A DNA stretch of 64,000 nt from Dokdonella_A sp046347015 (GCA_046347015.1 JAXMHA010000001.1:1-64000); one strand, 5' to 3'. Shown: positions 11,727-20,572, numbered from the stretch's first letter. The notes: generated by a model not told the origin, from the sequence alone. Translations and numbers: made by a program.

Positions 11727-12770
11727 TCACCGCGTCGCCGTCTTGCGCCCGGTTTCCCGGCGCTGGTCATCGAGGAACTTCTGCGCCGCGAGGCAAAGCG
11801 GCCAGGTGCCTTCGCGCGCGAGCGCGGACACGACGAACCACGGCCCCTTCCAGCGCAGCCGCCGCACGATCGCCTGCGCGGCCTTGCGGCGCTCGGCCTC
11901 CGGCAACAGGTCGGACTTGTTGAACACCAGCCAGCGCGGCCGCTTCAGCAGCCTGCGATCGAACTTGCCGAGTTCCCCGACGATCGCCCGGACCTGCCCG
12001 GCCGGATCGGTCTCGCCGTCCTGCGGCGCCATGTCGACGAAGTGCAGCAGCAGCCCGGTGCGTGCGACGTGCTTCAGGAAACGCACGCCGAGCCCGGCGC
12101 CCTCGGCGGCGCCCTCGATCAGGCCGGGAATGTCGGCGACCACGAAACTCTGGTCGGTGCCGGTGCGCACGACGCCGAGGTGCGGCTGCAGGGTCGTGAA
12201 CGGGTAGTCCGCGACGCGCGGCGTCGCCGCCGAGACGGCACGGATGAACGTCGACTTGCCGGCGTTCGGGAACCCGAGCAGGCCGACGTCGGCCAGCACC
12301 TTCAGCTCGAGGCGCAACTCGCGCACTTCGCCCGGCGTGCCCGGGATCGAGCGGCGTGGCGCGCGGTTGACCGAGCTCTTGAAATGCGTGTTGCCCTTGC
12401 CGCCACGCCCGCCCTGGGCTACCAGCAGCCGCTCGCCATCGCGGGTCAGGTCGCCGATTTCCTCGTCGGTGTCGATGTTGGTCACGACGGTGCCGACCGG
12501 AACCCGCACGAACAAATCCGGACCCCGCTTGCCGGCCATCTGGCGGCCCATGCCGCCCTCGCCGCGGGTGGCGCGCCACATGCGCTGGTGCCGGAAGTCC
12601 ACCAGCGTGTTCAGCCCCTCGTCGGCGATCAGCCAGACGCTGCCCCCGTCACCGCCATCACCGCCGTCCGGCCCGCCGAGCGGCACGAACTTCTCGCGAC
12701 GGAAGCTGACGCAGCCGTTGCCGCCGTGTCCCGCTTCGACCTTGATGGTGGCTTCGTCGACGAATTTCAT
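11727..12770 (-). CDS. obg: GTPase Obg/CgtA
   Basis: Essential ribosome-associated GTPase acting in 50S assembly and stress signalling. The 347-residue product has the glycine-rich Obg domain (GGNGCVSFRREKF, GGDGGDGGSVWL) at residues 1-158. The G domain carries GFPNAGKST (G1), DIPGLIEGA (G3) and NKSD (G4). The start is the ATG at 12768-12770 giving MKFVDEATIKVEAG, as in other Obg proteins. Upstream of it there is no purine-rich ribosome-binding site; instead a heptamer tandem repeat fills the leader. It follows rplU-rpmA on the same strand, but a strong terminator lies between rpmA and obg. Confidence 0.97.
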   Translation of the reverse strand: MKFVDEATIKVEAGHGGNGCVSFRREKFVPLGGPDGGDGGDGGSVWLIADEGLNTLVDFRHQRMWRATRGEGGMGRQMAGKRGPDLFVRVPVGTVVTNIDTDEEIGDLTRDGERLLVAQGGRGGKGNTHFKSSVNRAPRRSIPGTPGEVRELRLELKVLADVGLLGFPNAGKSTFIRAVSAATPRVADYPFTTLQPHLGVVRTGTDQSFVVADIPGLIEGAAEGAGLGVRFLKHVARTGLLLHFVDMAPQDGETDPAGQVRAIVGELGKFDRRLLKRPRWLVFNKSDLLPEAERRKAAQAIVRRLRWKGPWFVVSALAREGTWPLCLAAQKFLDDQRRETGRKTATR

Positions 12771-12776
12771 GTGGCG

Positions 12777-12811
12777 GTGAGTGGTGAGTGGTGAGTGGTG
12801 AGTGGTGAGCG
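12777..12811. repeat. Heptamer tandem repeat in the obg leader
   Basis: Four perfect head-to-tail copies of GTGAGTG (12777-12804) are followed by a fifth with one mismatch (12805-12811). In the sense of obg the unit is CACTCAC. The array ends 6 bp before the obg start codon and so occupies the place of the ribosome-binding site. Confidence 0.9.
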
Positions 12812-12872
12812 GTGAAAGCATAGAGCTTGGGCAGCGTGCCGGATACGGGCAGCGGTTGTGGGTGATGAAACG

Positions 12873-12897
12873 AAAAGCCCCGCGCGTGGCGGGGCTT
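12873..12897 (-). terminator. Rho-independent terminator after rpmA
   Basis: A perfect 9-bp stem (AAGCCCCGC at 12875-12883, GCGGGGCTT at 12889-12897) with a 5-nt loop. On the minus strand it is followed by a T-rich tail. It lies 25 bp beyond the rpmA stop and before obg. Confidence 0.85.
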
Positions 12898-12922
12898 CGT
12901 CGTGGCGTTCGTGGCGGGATGT

Positions 12923-13177
12923 TCAGCCGACGACGCTGACCTTGCGCCGGCTCTTCGGCCCGCCGGTCGAGAACGCGACCTTGCCGTCGATCAACGCGAA
13001 CAGCGTGTGGTCGCGGCCGAGACCGACGCCGGCGCCCGGATGGAACTGCGTGCCGCGCTGGCGCACGATGATGTTGCCGGCGCTGACGCTTTCGCCACCA
13101 TAAATCTTGACGCCGAGGTACTTCGGGTTCGAGTCGCGGCCGTTGCGGGTCGAGCCGCCTGCCTTCTTGTGTGCCAT
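12923..13177 (-). CDS. rpmA: 50S ribosomal protein L27
   Basis: An 84-residue basic protein of the large subunit whose N-terminal arm reaches the peptidyl transferase centre. The sequence MAHKKAGGSTRNGRDSNPK is the standard L27 start without the cleaved Firmicutes-type extension. GGESVSAGNIIVRQRGT is the conserved core. It begins 3 bp after the rplU stop, so the two are co-transcribed and probably translationally coupled. A terminator follows. Confidence 0.98.
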   Translation of the reverse strand: MAHKKAGGSTRNGRDSNPKYLGVKIYGGESVSAGNIIVRQRGTQFHPGAGVGLGRDHTLFALIDGKVAFSTGGPKSRRKVSVVG

Positions 13178-13180
13178 GGA

Positions 13181-13501
13181 TTACTCCTTGCCGCCCGTGA
13201 TGCCGGTGATCCGCACTTCGGTGTAGTGCTGGCGGTGCCCCATCTCCTTGCGATGGTGCTTGCGGCGGCGGAACTTGATGATGCGGATCTTCTCGCCACG
13301 GCCGTGCGCGACCACGGTGGCGGCGACTTTCGCGCCGGCGACGGTCGGCGTGCCGATGGTGACGGAATCGCCGGAGCCGACCAGCAGCACCTCGTCGAAG
13401 GTGACGGCGCTGTCGACATCCGCGGCCAGCTTCTCGACGCGCAGGGTTTCCCCTTCGCCGACGCGGTACTGGCGACCGCCCGTTCGAATGACGGCGTACA
13501 T
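13181..13501 (-). CDS. rplU: 50S ribosomal protein L21
   Basis: A 106-residue large-subunit protein that binds 23S rRNA. MYAVIRTGGRQYRV is the conserved N-terminus and KIRIIKFRRRKHHRKEMGHRQ is close to the C-terminal RNA-binding signature. It is the first gene of the rplU-rpmA unit, about 70 bp downstream of a well-formed promoter, and is divergent from uvrA. Confidence 0.98.
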   Translation of the reverse strand: MYAVIRTGGRQYRVGEGETLRVEKLAADVDSAVTFDEVLLVGSGDSVTIGTPTVAGAKVAATVVAHGRGEKIRIIKFRRRKHHRKEMGHRQHYTEVRITGITGGKE

Positions 13502-13573
13502 GGCTGTGCCTCTGTAGTTATTCTGGAATCTGCCGGCGTACCACCGCCATCTCGGGCGGGAACCGGGCCGCGT

Positions 13574-13602
13574 ATCTTACGGATTCGCCCGGTAAATCGC
13601 AA
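13574..13602 (-). promoter_or_regulatory. Sigma-70-type promoter of rplU-rpmA
   Basis: On the minus strand there is a -35 box TTGCGA (13597-13602) and a -10 box TAAGAT (13574-13579) with 17 bp between. The expected transcript would start near 13567, leaving a leader of about 65 nt before rplU. Confidence 0.7.
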
Positions 13603-13670
13603 ACTTGAGGCGCTGGCGGGGCGGCGCCCCGACCGCCGGCCTCCCCACGGCGGGCAGTCATCCCGCAGCG

Positions 13671-13686
13671 CGCGTTAGAATACGCG
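13671..13686 (+). promoter_or_regulatory. Probable uvrA -10 box inside a small dyad
   Basis: TAGAAT (13676-13681) is a likely -10 element 27 bp before the uvrA ATG. It is enclosed exactly by the inverted arms CGCGT (13671-13675) and ACGCG (13682-13686), so a symmetric DNA-binding protein could cover the -10 box. It does not match the E. coli LexA box. Confidence 0.4.
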
Positions 13687-13708
13687 GTTCCCGCTTGTTC
13701 ACCGGTCC

Positions 13709-16564
13709 ATGGACACGATCCGCATCCGCGGCGCCCGCACGCACAACCTCAAGGACATCGACCTCGACCTGCCGCGCAACCGGCTGATCGTCATCACCGG
13801 GCTGTCCGGCTCGGGCAAGTCCTCGCTCGCCTTCGACACGATTTATGCCGAAGGCCAGCGGCGCTACGTCGAATCGTTGTCGGCATACGCCCGCCAGTTC
13901 CTGTCGGTGATGGAAAAGCCCGACGTCGACCACATCGAAGGCCTGTCCCCGGCCATTTCGATCGAGCAGAAGTCGACATCGCACAATCCGCGCTCGACGG
14001 TCGGCACGATCACCGAGATCCACGACTACCTGCGCCTGCTGTTCGCGCGGGTCGGCACGCCGCGCTGTCCCGACCACGGCACGCCGCTCGAAGCGCAGAC
14101 GGTCAGCCAGATGGTCGACGCGACGCTCGCGCTGCCGGCGGAAAAGCGATACCTGCTGCTGGCGCCGGTCGTGCGCGAGCGCAAGGGCGAGCACGTGCAG
14201 GTGTTCGAGCAGTTGCGGGCGCAGGGCTTCGTGCGGGCACGCGTCGACGGCGTCGTGCACGAACTCGACGCGGTGCCCGCGCTCGCGCTGCGCAGCAAGC
14301 ACACGATCGAAGCCGTCGTCGACCGCTTCCGGCCGCGCGCGGACATCAAGCAGCGCCTCGCGGAATCGTTCGAAACCGCGCTGCGCCTCGGCGAGGGCCT
14401 CGCCATCGTCGCCGACATGGACGACGCGTCCGCGGCGCCGACGCTCCACTCGTCGCGGTTCTCGTGCCCGCGGTGCGACTATGCGTTGCCGGAACTCGAA
14501 CCCCGCCTGTTCTCGTTCAATTCGCCTGTCGGCGCGTGTCCCGCCTGCGACGGCCTCGGTGTGACCGAGTTCTTCGATCCGGCGCGGATCGTCGTCAATC
14601 CGGCCCTGAGCCTCGCCGCCGGCGCGGTGCGCGGTTGGGACCGGCGCAACGCGCACTACTTCCAGTTGATCTCCTCGCTGGCCCGCCACTACCGCTTCGA
14701 CGTCGACACGCCGTGGCGGGACCTGCCGGAATCGGTGCGCCACCACGTCCTGTCCGGTTCGGGCGACGAGTCGGTCACGTTCCGCTATGCGTCCGGCAGC
14801 GGCGGCACGTTCACGCGCAAGCACCGTTTCGAGGGCATCGTCCCGAACCTCGAACGCCGCTATCGCGAGACCGAATCGCCGGCGGTCCGCGAGGAACTCG
14901 CGCGCTACATCAGCGTGCGGCCATGCCCCGAATGCGGCGGCCAGCGCCTGAACCGCAGTGCCCGCAACGTGTTCGTCGGCGAGTCGACCCTGCCGCAACT
15001 CAGCGCGCTGCCGATCTCGCGCGGCATGGACTTCTTCGAGCGTCTCGTACTGCAAGGGCAGCGCGCCACGATCGCGGCGAAAATCGTCAAGGAGATCCGC
15101 GAACGGATGCGCTTCCTCGTGGATGTCGGGCTCGGGTACCTGACCCTCGACCGGCAGGCCGATTCGCTGTCGGGCGGCGAGGCGCAGCGCATCCGGCTCG
15201 CCTCGCAGATCGGCGCCGGCCTCGTCGGCGTGATGTACGTGCTCGACGAACCGTCGATCGGCCTGCACCAGCGCGACAACGCGCGCCTGCTCGGCACGCT
15301 GACGCGCCTGCGCGACCTCGGCAACACCGTGATCGTGGTCGAGCACGACGAGGAAGCAATCCGCGCGGCCGACTTCGTCGTCGACATCGGACCCGGCGCC
15401 GGCGTACATGGCGGCGAAGTCGTCGCGGCGGGCAAGCTCGATGCGATCCTGCAGGCCGGCCGCTCGCTGACCGGCGCTTATCTTGCCGGCCGCAGCCACA
15501 TTGCCGTTCCCGCGACGCGCCGCGAACCCGGCGCGGACCGTTGGCTGCGGATCCACGGCGCGTCGGGCAACAACCTGAAGTCGATCGACGCGGCAATCCC
15601 GGCCGGTCTGTTCGTCTGCGTGACCGGCGTGTCGGGTTCCGGCAAGTCGACGCTGGTCAACGACACGCTGTACCAGCACGCCGCCGCCGAGCTCAACGGC
15701 GCCAACGCGAAGCCCGCGCCGTTCGCGTCGATCGAAGGCCTCGAGCTGTTCGACAAGGTGGTCGACATCGACCAGGCACCGATCGGACGCACGCCGCGCT
15801 CGAATCCCGCGACGTACACCGGCCTGTTCACGCCGCTGCGCGAACTGTTTTCGCAGGTGCCCGAATCGCGCGCGCGCGGCTACGGCCCCGGCCGCTTCAG
15901 CTTCAACGTCAAGGGCGGCCGCTGCGAAGCGTGCGAGGGTGACGGCCTGATCAAGGTCGAGATGCACTTCCTGCCCGACATCTACGTTGCCTGCGACGTG
16001 TGCCACGGCAAGCGCTACAACCGCGAGACGCTCGACATCACCTACAAGGGCCACACGATCGCCGACGTGCTCGACATGACCGTCGAGGACGCATCGAAAC
16101 TGTTCGAACCGGTGCCCGCGCTGGCGCGACGGCTGGAGACACTGGTCGAAGTCGGACTCGGGTACATCACGCTCGGCCAAAGCGCGACGACGCTGTCCGG
16201 TGGCGAGGCGCAGCGCGTCAAGCTCTCGCGCGAACTCGGCAAGCGCGACACCGGCCGCACGCTGTACATCCTCGACGAACCGACCACCGGCCTGCACTTC
16301 CACGACATCGAACAGCTGCTGCGCGTGCTGCACCGCCTGGTCGACGACGGCAACACGGTCATCGTCATCGAACACAACCTCGACGTGATCAAGACCGCGG
16401 ACTGGATCATCGACCTCGGCCCGGAAGGCGGCGATGGCGGCGGCACGATCGTCGCCGCCGGTACCCCGGAAACGATCGCCGCGACGGCGGCATCCTGGAC
16501 CGGACAGTTCCTCGCGCCGGTGCTCGCCATGACGGTGCGTAAACGCAAGCGGGCGGCCGCATGA
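13709..16564 (+). CDS. uvrA: UvrABC excinuclease ATPase subunit A
   Basis: The damage-recognition ATPase of nucleotide excision repair; a dimer loads UvrB onto DNA lesions. The 951-residue protein has two ABC modules, with Walker A motifs GLSGSGKSS (near residue 31) and GVSGSGKST (near 640). ABC signature sequences are LSGGEAQRIRL and LSGGEAQRVKL. Zinc finger one uses C253, C256, C277 and C280. The second has CEACEGDG and CDVCHGKRYN. The start ATG gives MDTIRIRGARTHNLKDIDLDLP, the family N-terminus. It overlaps the next gene by 4 bp (ATGA). Confidence 0.98.
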   Translation: MDTIRIRGARTHNLKDIDLDLPRNRLIVITGLSGSGKSSLAFDTIYAEGQRRYVESLSAYARQFLSVMEKPDVDHIEGLSPAISIEQKSTSHNPRSTVGTITEIHDYLRLLFARVGTPRCPDHGTPLEAQTVSQMVDATLALPAEKRYLLLAPVVRERKGEHVQVFEQLRAQGFVRARVDGVVHELDAVPALALRSKHTIEAVVDRFRPRADIKQRLAESFETALRLGEGLAIVADMDDASAAPTLHSSRFSCPRCDYALPELEPRLFSFNSPVGACPACDGLGVTEFFDPARIVVNPALSLAAGAVRGWDRRNAHYFQLISSLARHYRFDVDTPWRDLPESVRHHVLSGSGDESVTFRYASGSGGTFTRKHRFEGIVPNLERRYRETESPAVREELARYISVRPCPECGGQRLNRSARNVFVGESTLPQLSALPISRGMDFFERLVLQGQRATIAAKIVKEIRERMRFLVDVGLGYLTLDRQADSLSGGEAQRIRLASQIGAGLVGVMYVLDEPSIGLHQRDNARLLGTLTRLRDLGNTVIVVEHDEEAIRAADFVVDIGPGAGVHGGEVVAAGKLDAILQAGRSLTGAYLAGRSHIAVPATRREPGADRWLRIHGASGNNLKSIDAAIPAGLFVCVTGVSGSGKSTLVNDTLYQHAAAELNGANAKPAPFASIEGLELFDKVVDIDQAPIGRTPRSNPATYTGLFTPLRELFSQVPESRARGYGPGRFSFNVKGGRCEACEGDGLIKVEMHFLPDIYVACDVCHGKRYNRETLDITYKGHTIADVLDMTVEDASKLFEPVPALARRLETLVEVGLGYITLGQSATTLSGGEAQRVKLSRELGKRDTGRTLYILDEPTTGLHFHDIEQLLRVLHRLVDDGNTVIVIEHNLDVIKTADWIIDLGPEGGDGGGTIVAAGTPETIAATAASWTGQFLAPVLAMTVRKRKRAAA

Positions 16565-17022
16565 AGGACGCCACCGACCCGCTCCCCACCGGTGCGCCGA
16601 CGGTGTTGATCGAATTCCCGCTGCCGATCCGCTGGCGTGACCTCGATGCGTTCAACCACGTCAACAATTCGAGCGTGCTGACCTGGCTCGAGGAAACGCG
16701 CATCGCGTGGCTGGCGCGCCTTCCCGGCGACTGGACCGGCCCGGCGGCACGCCCGGTGGTCGCGGCGATCCACGTCAACTACCGCCGGCAGATCGGCTGG
16801 CCGGGCACGGCCCTCGTCGTCCTCACGGCGGGGCGCGTCGGCACGACATCGCTGATGATCGGCCACCGCGTGGTCGATGCGGCGAACCGGGAAATCCTCC
16901 ACGCCGACGGCGACGTGGTCATGGTCTGGACCGGCCCGGATGGCCGGCCGGTGCCGCTGCCCGACACGGTCCGCGCCGCGGTTCAGTCGCCGCCCGTTGG
17001 TCCGGCCGTGACGTCGAAGTAG
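16561..17022 (+). CDS. Acyl-CoA thioesterase, 4HBT hotdog family (YbgC-like)
   Basis: A 153-residue single hotdog-fold protein expected to hydrolyse acyl-CoA thioesters in the cytoplasm. The 4HBT signature is seen as RWRDLDAFNHVNNSSVLTWLEE (about residues 25-46), including the Asp of the active-site loop (DAFNHVNN). It overlaps the end of uvrA by 4 bp, so its translation is likely coupled to uvrA, although no functional link is evident. The true substrate is unknown. The C-terminus converges with the PCu(A)C-like gene on the other strand, overlapping it by about 40 bp. Confidence 0.88.
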   Translation: MKDATDPLPTGAPTVLIEFPLPIRWRDLDAFNHVNNSSVLTWLEETRIAWLARLPGDWTGPAARPVVAAIHVNYRRQIGWPGTALVVLTAGRVGTTSLMIGHRVVDAANREILHADGDVVMVWTGPDGRPVPLPDTVRAAVQSPPVGPAVTSK

Positions 17023-17432
17023 GCCTCGACCCGGCGCCCGTCGGCGAGCAGGAAGAACAGGTCGATCATGTCGCCCGGCGCAAAGTCGTTGCGGGGTTCG
17101 CGCAGCAGGATCCGCTTGCCGCCGGGCGCAAGTGACACCGTCTCTCCCGGATCGACGCGCAGCCACGGCATTTCGCGCATGCGGGCCGCGTCACCGCCGC
17201 CGATCACGTCCTGGATCGATGCGGCGCGAAAATCGTCGCACTGCACCGTGAGGATCCGCACCGACTCGTCGCCGGTGTTCTTCAGTGTCGCGTAGCCGGC
17301 CAGCAGCTCGGGCTTCGTCGCGACGATCTCGGCGACCGCGTCGTAAACCTCGAGCTTGCCGAGCGCGAACGCAGCCGGCACCACGCCAAGGCACGCGCTG
17401 AACACCACGCAAACCGCCGCGAGTCGCCGCAT
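16983..17432 (-). CDS. PCu(A)C-like periplasmic protein lacking most copper ligands
   Basis: A 149-residue exported protein with a signal peptide (about residues 1-23, ending VPAAFA) and one PCu(A)C fold domain. The family chaperones Cu(I) to cytochrome oxidase using the spaced set H-x10-M-x21-H-x-M. The spacing is kept exactly but the residues are Q74, M85, R107 and L109, so only one of four ligands remains. Surrounding features match the family (AGYATLKNTGDE, APGGKRILL). I chose the ATG ending at 17432, with GGAG 6 nt upstream, over one nine codons earlier. A copper-chaperone role is therefore doubtful. It is divergent from the DUF4139 gene and overlaps the thioesterase gene at its 3' end. 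Confidence 0.85.
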   Translation of the reverse strand: MRRLAAVCVVFSACLGVVPAAFALGKLEVYDAVAEIVATKPELLAGYATLKNTGDESVRILTVQCDDFRAASIQDVIGGGDAARMREMPWLRVDPGETVSLAPGGKRILLREPRNDFAPGDMIDLFFLLADGRRVEAYFDVTAGPTGGD

Positions 17433-17494
17433 CGCCGTCTCCGTCCTCGTCGCTATCATAACCTGCCGTCCGCCTTCACCACGGAGTCCCGGTC

Positions 17495-18919
17495 ATGTCG
17501 ATCCCGATCGCGCTCGCCCTCGCCGCCACCGTCGCCGCCATTCCGGTCGCGGCGGCCGATGGCCCATCCGTGACGATTTACCGCGCCGATGGCGATGCGC
17601 TCTTCACCGGTGGCGACGAGCCGATCGCGGATGGTTACGCGATGGTGCACGAACTTCGCCCGGCCACGCCGGTACCGGGACAGCAAGCCGTCGTCATCGA
17701 AGGACTGCCGTCGCTGCTCGACGCCGAAGCCGTCAACGCCGGGTTCGACGGCGGCACGAAGATCCTGGCGCAACGCGTCGTGTCGGCGGGCAACGGCGGG
17801 CGGCTCGCCGCACATCGCAGCCAGCCGGTGCGCGTGCTGGCGGCCGACGGCCACGAGATCGTGTCCGGCACGCTGGAATCGATCGATTCGAGCGGACTCG
17901 GCATCCGCACAGCGGATGGTTCAACAAGCTACGTGCACGACTACGCCCGCGTCGTGTTCGCCCCGGGCAGCGGCGCCGCCGGCAGCACGCTCCGGCTCGC
18001 GCTCGGCGGGCGTCCGGCGCACGACGAGGTCAACCTTGCCTACCCGACATCCGGCCTCGGTTGGCGCGCGTCGTATTCGGCCGCGCTGGCCGACGGCGCC
18101 GATTGCCGAATCCAATTGACGACGCTCGCCAGCATCGCCAACCGCTCGGGTCGCGACTACGACGGTGCCCGCCTGACGCTGATCGCCGGGTCGCCGAACT
18201 TCGCATCGGGTTACCCACCCCGGCCGATGATGAAGGCGATGGCGGCGGCCGCACCGATGGCCGAGGCGATGCCCGAGCAGTCGTCACTCGGCGACTACCG
18301 CAGTTATGCACTTGCGAGCAGGATCGACTTGCCGGATGCGAGCGTCACCCTGGTCCCGCTGTACGACCCTGCCGATCTCGACTGCACGCGGCGCTGGATC
18401 TTCGAGACCGGCGGCGCATGGTTCCCGGCGAAGCCGCAGACGGTTGCCGGCCACGACGGGCGGCAAGGCGGCCCGGTCCGCAGCGAACTCGCGTTCGAAG
18501 CGCAGGAAAACCTGCCGGCCGGAAAGCTGCGCGTGCTGACGCGCGACAAGGGCGCGTTGCAGTTCCTCGGCGCCAGCAACATTGCCGACACGCCGAAGGG
18601 CCGGAAGGTCGACATCATGGTCGGCACCGCATTCCAGTTGACCGCCGAACGCGAGCGCACCGCGTTCAAGCTCGACCGCGCCGCGCGCGAGATGACCGAG
18701 GGCTTCCGCATCACGCTCGGGAACACCGGCGATGCACCACGCACGATCACCGTGCGCGAGCACCCGAACCGGTGGCGGAACTGGACACTCGCCGCATCGA
18801 GCACGAAACCCGACAAGGTGACCCCGGACCTCCTCGAGTTCCGCGTGCCGGTGCCGGCCGACGGCAAGGTGATGCTCGACTACACGGTCCGCTACCACTG
18901 GACGGCGGCGGACGAGTAG
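17495..18919 (+). CDS. Secreted DUF4139-family protein
   Basis: A 474-residue protein with a signal peptide (about residues 1-21, ending PVAAA) and a DUF4139 domain over the middle and C-terminal parts. Visible family stretches include LAYPTSGLGWRASYS, LTTLASIANRSGRDYDGARLTLIAG and RTITVREHP. The low-complexity, Met/Ala-rich stretch at about residues 247-262 looks like a linker. It is predicted to be periplasmic or surface-exposed and beta-rich. The biochemical function of the family is not known. It is shorter than many relatives (often 550 or more residues). It is divergent from the PCu(A)C-like gene, with about 60 bp between. Confidence 0.8.
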   Translation: MSIPIALALAATVAAIPVAAADGPSVTIYRADGDALFTGGDEPIADGYAMVHELRPATPVPGQQAVVIEGLPSLLDAEAVNAGFDGGTKILAQRVVSAGNGGRLAAHRSQPVRVLAADGHEIVSGTLESIDSSGLGIRTADGSTSYVHDYARVVFAPGSGAAGSTLRLALGGRPAHDEVNLAYPTSGLGWRASYSAALADGADCRIQLTTLASIANRSGRDYDGARLTLIAGSPNFASGYPPRPMMKAMAAAAPMAEAMPEQSSLGDYRSYALASRIDLPDASVTLVPLYDPADLDCTRRWIFETGGAWFPAKPQTVAGHDGRQGGPVRSELAFEAQENLPAGKLRVLTRDKGALQFLGASNIADTPKGRKVDIMVGTAFQLTAERERTAFKLDRAAREMTEGFRITLGNTGDAPRTITVREHPNRWRNWTLAASSTKPDKVTPDLLEFRVPVPADGKVMLDYTVRYHWTAADE

Positions 18920-19006
18920 CGCGCCACGGCCCGCGGTCGCGCCCACTTCCAACTGGAGTCGCGACCACGCTGGAGTCGCCAGCGCGTATGCACCGGACGG
19001 GTGCCC

Positions 19007-20425
19007 TCAGGGGTTTGCCGCCCCGCCCGCTCCACGATCGCCACCGGTGTCGCCAGGTGAAGCGTCGAGCAAGGCTCCGCACACGACTGCGAGGTCGAGC
19101 AGGCGCAAGTCCGATCCCGGCCGCCCGACGAGCTGCAATCCAGCCGGCATGCCATCCGGCAAGCGCCCCATCGGCAGGCTCACCGCAGGGCATCCGGCGA
19201 GGCTCGCGAACGCGGTGAGATCCGCGTCATGTGCGCGTTCGCCACCGGACAACGGGTACGGCCCGTACGGTACGGTCGGCAATACCAGCACGTCGGCCTC
19301 GTCGAACAACCGGCGCGCGCGCAACACGGCAGCGTCGAGCACGCGATCGGCGGCCGCATAGTCGACCGCCGACTTCCGGCGCGCGTACTCGAGCAACCCA
19401 CGCAGCCGGTCCGACACCGGATGTCCGTGATCGACGAGGTCGCCCGCATACTCGACGGCGAGTTCGGCCTCCATCACCAGCAGCGCGGCACGGCGGGCGC
19501 GCGATGCGCCGTCGCGGTCGAAGTCCACTTCGACCCGCTTCCCGAGCGCGCAGCCGATGCGCGCGATCGCGCCGGCGAACAGGTCCCCCATGTCGTCGGC
19601 GACGCCGAGTGCGGCGAGGTCGCGGACAAACGCGCTGCGCAGGTGCCCCGGTTCCCAGTCCGGGATCGCGAGCTCCGTGCGCCGCCGGCGGGAGCGCGGG
19701 TCGCCGGGATCGTGCCCCGCCAGCACCGGCAACACGATCGCAAGATCCTCGACCGAACGCGCGAGGATGCCGACCGTGTCGAGGCGCCGCGCCGCCGGCA
19801 CCACGCCGCGTACCGGAACTTCGCCGTGTGTCGGCCGCAACGCGCAGACGCCGCAATGGCTCGCGGGAATGCGGACCGAGCCCAGCGTGTCGGTGCCGAG
19901 CGCGAAGCTGCACAGGCCCGCCGCGACCGCAGCCGCGGATCCCGCCGACGATCCGCCGGCGGTCAGGTCGTGGCGCAGCGGATTGCGCACGTCGCCGAAG
20001 TGCGGATTCGCGCCGAAGGTCCCGAGTACGCCTTCGTCGAGATTGGTCTTGCCGAGGATCACGGCACCGGCGCCGCGCAACCGCGCGACGCAGGTCGCGT
20101 CGGCTTCCGCGTGCCGCGCACGCCGTCCCGCCAGGCCGGCAGTCGTCGGCAGCCCGGCAACGTCGATGTTGTCCTTCACCGCGACTGCGAGCCCCTCCAG
20201 GCGGCCGATGGCGCCACCGGCGCGTCGCCGGTCGCTCGCGGCGGCTTGCGTGGCCGACGAAGGATCGAGGGCAAGGAAGGCGTTGAGAGCGGGATTCTCC
20301 CTCGTGATCGCAGCATCGTACGCGGCCACGAGCCGCGCGCTGGCAATCCGGCCCGCGGCGAGCCCGTGCAGTTGCCGGAATGCGGTGGCGAGCCGCAACC
20401 GGCCGTCGTCGATCAGTTCGTCCAT
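19007..20425 (-). CDS. Amidase of the amidase-signature family
   Basis: A 472-residue enzyme of the Ser-cisSer-Lys amidase family. The catalytic lysine lies in VAVKDNID (about residue 82). The cis-serine lies in TAGGSSAGSAAAVAAG (about 155-170) and the nucleophilic serine in TDTLGSVRIPAS (about 178-189). This family includes GatA, allophanate hydrolase and aryl-acylamidases. No gatB or gatC lies nearby, so a tRNA amidotransferase role is unlikely and the physiological amide is unknown. No signal peptide is present. It is divergent from the ETF-QO gene; a GC-rich dyad (20491-20507) lies between. Confidence 0.9.
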   Translation of the reverse strand: MDELIDDGRLRLATAFRQLHGLAAGRIASARLVAAYDAAITRENPALNAFLALDPSSATQAAASDRRRAGGAIGRLEGLAVAVKDNIDVAGLPTTAGLAGRRARHAEADATCVARLRGAGAVILGKTNLDEGVLGTFGANPHFGDVRNPLRHDLTAGGSSAGSAAAVAAGLCSFALGTDTLGSVRIPASHCGVCALRPTHGEVPVRGVVPAARRLDTVGILARSVEDLAIVLPVLAGHDPGDPRSRRRRTELAIPDWEPGHLRSAFVRDLAALGVADDMGDLFAGAIARIGCALGKRVEVDFDRDGASRARRAALLVMEAELAVEYAGDLVDHGHPVSDRLRGLLEYARRKSAVDYAAADRVLDAAVLRARRLFDEADVLVLPTVPYGPYPLSGGERAHDADLTAFASLAGCPAVSLPMGRLPDGMPAGLQLVGRPGSDLRLLDLAVVCGALLDASPGDTGGDRGAGGAANP

Positions 20426-20572
20426 TCCTTGCCTGCCCGTTTCGATGGTCCGAGAAACTGACCGGTTGCGACGGAAAAGTCAAAGGCGACGCCGCGCGGG
20501 ACGCGGCGGTTTGCCGCAGTGGCGCCGAAGCCGGACAATCACGCCACTGCACGAGGCGGCCTGGAGCCGGTG

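Noticed and set aside
13658..16375. A 905-codon open frame on the minus strand
   Set aside because: It is antisense to uvrA, whose plus-strand reading is a full-length match to the family.
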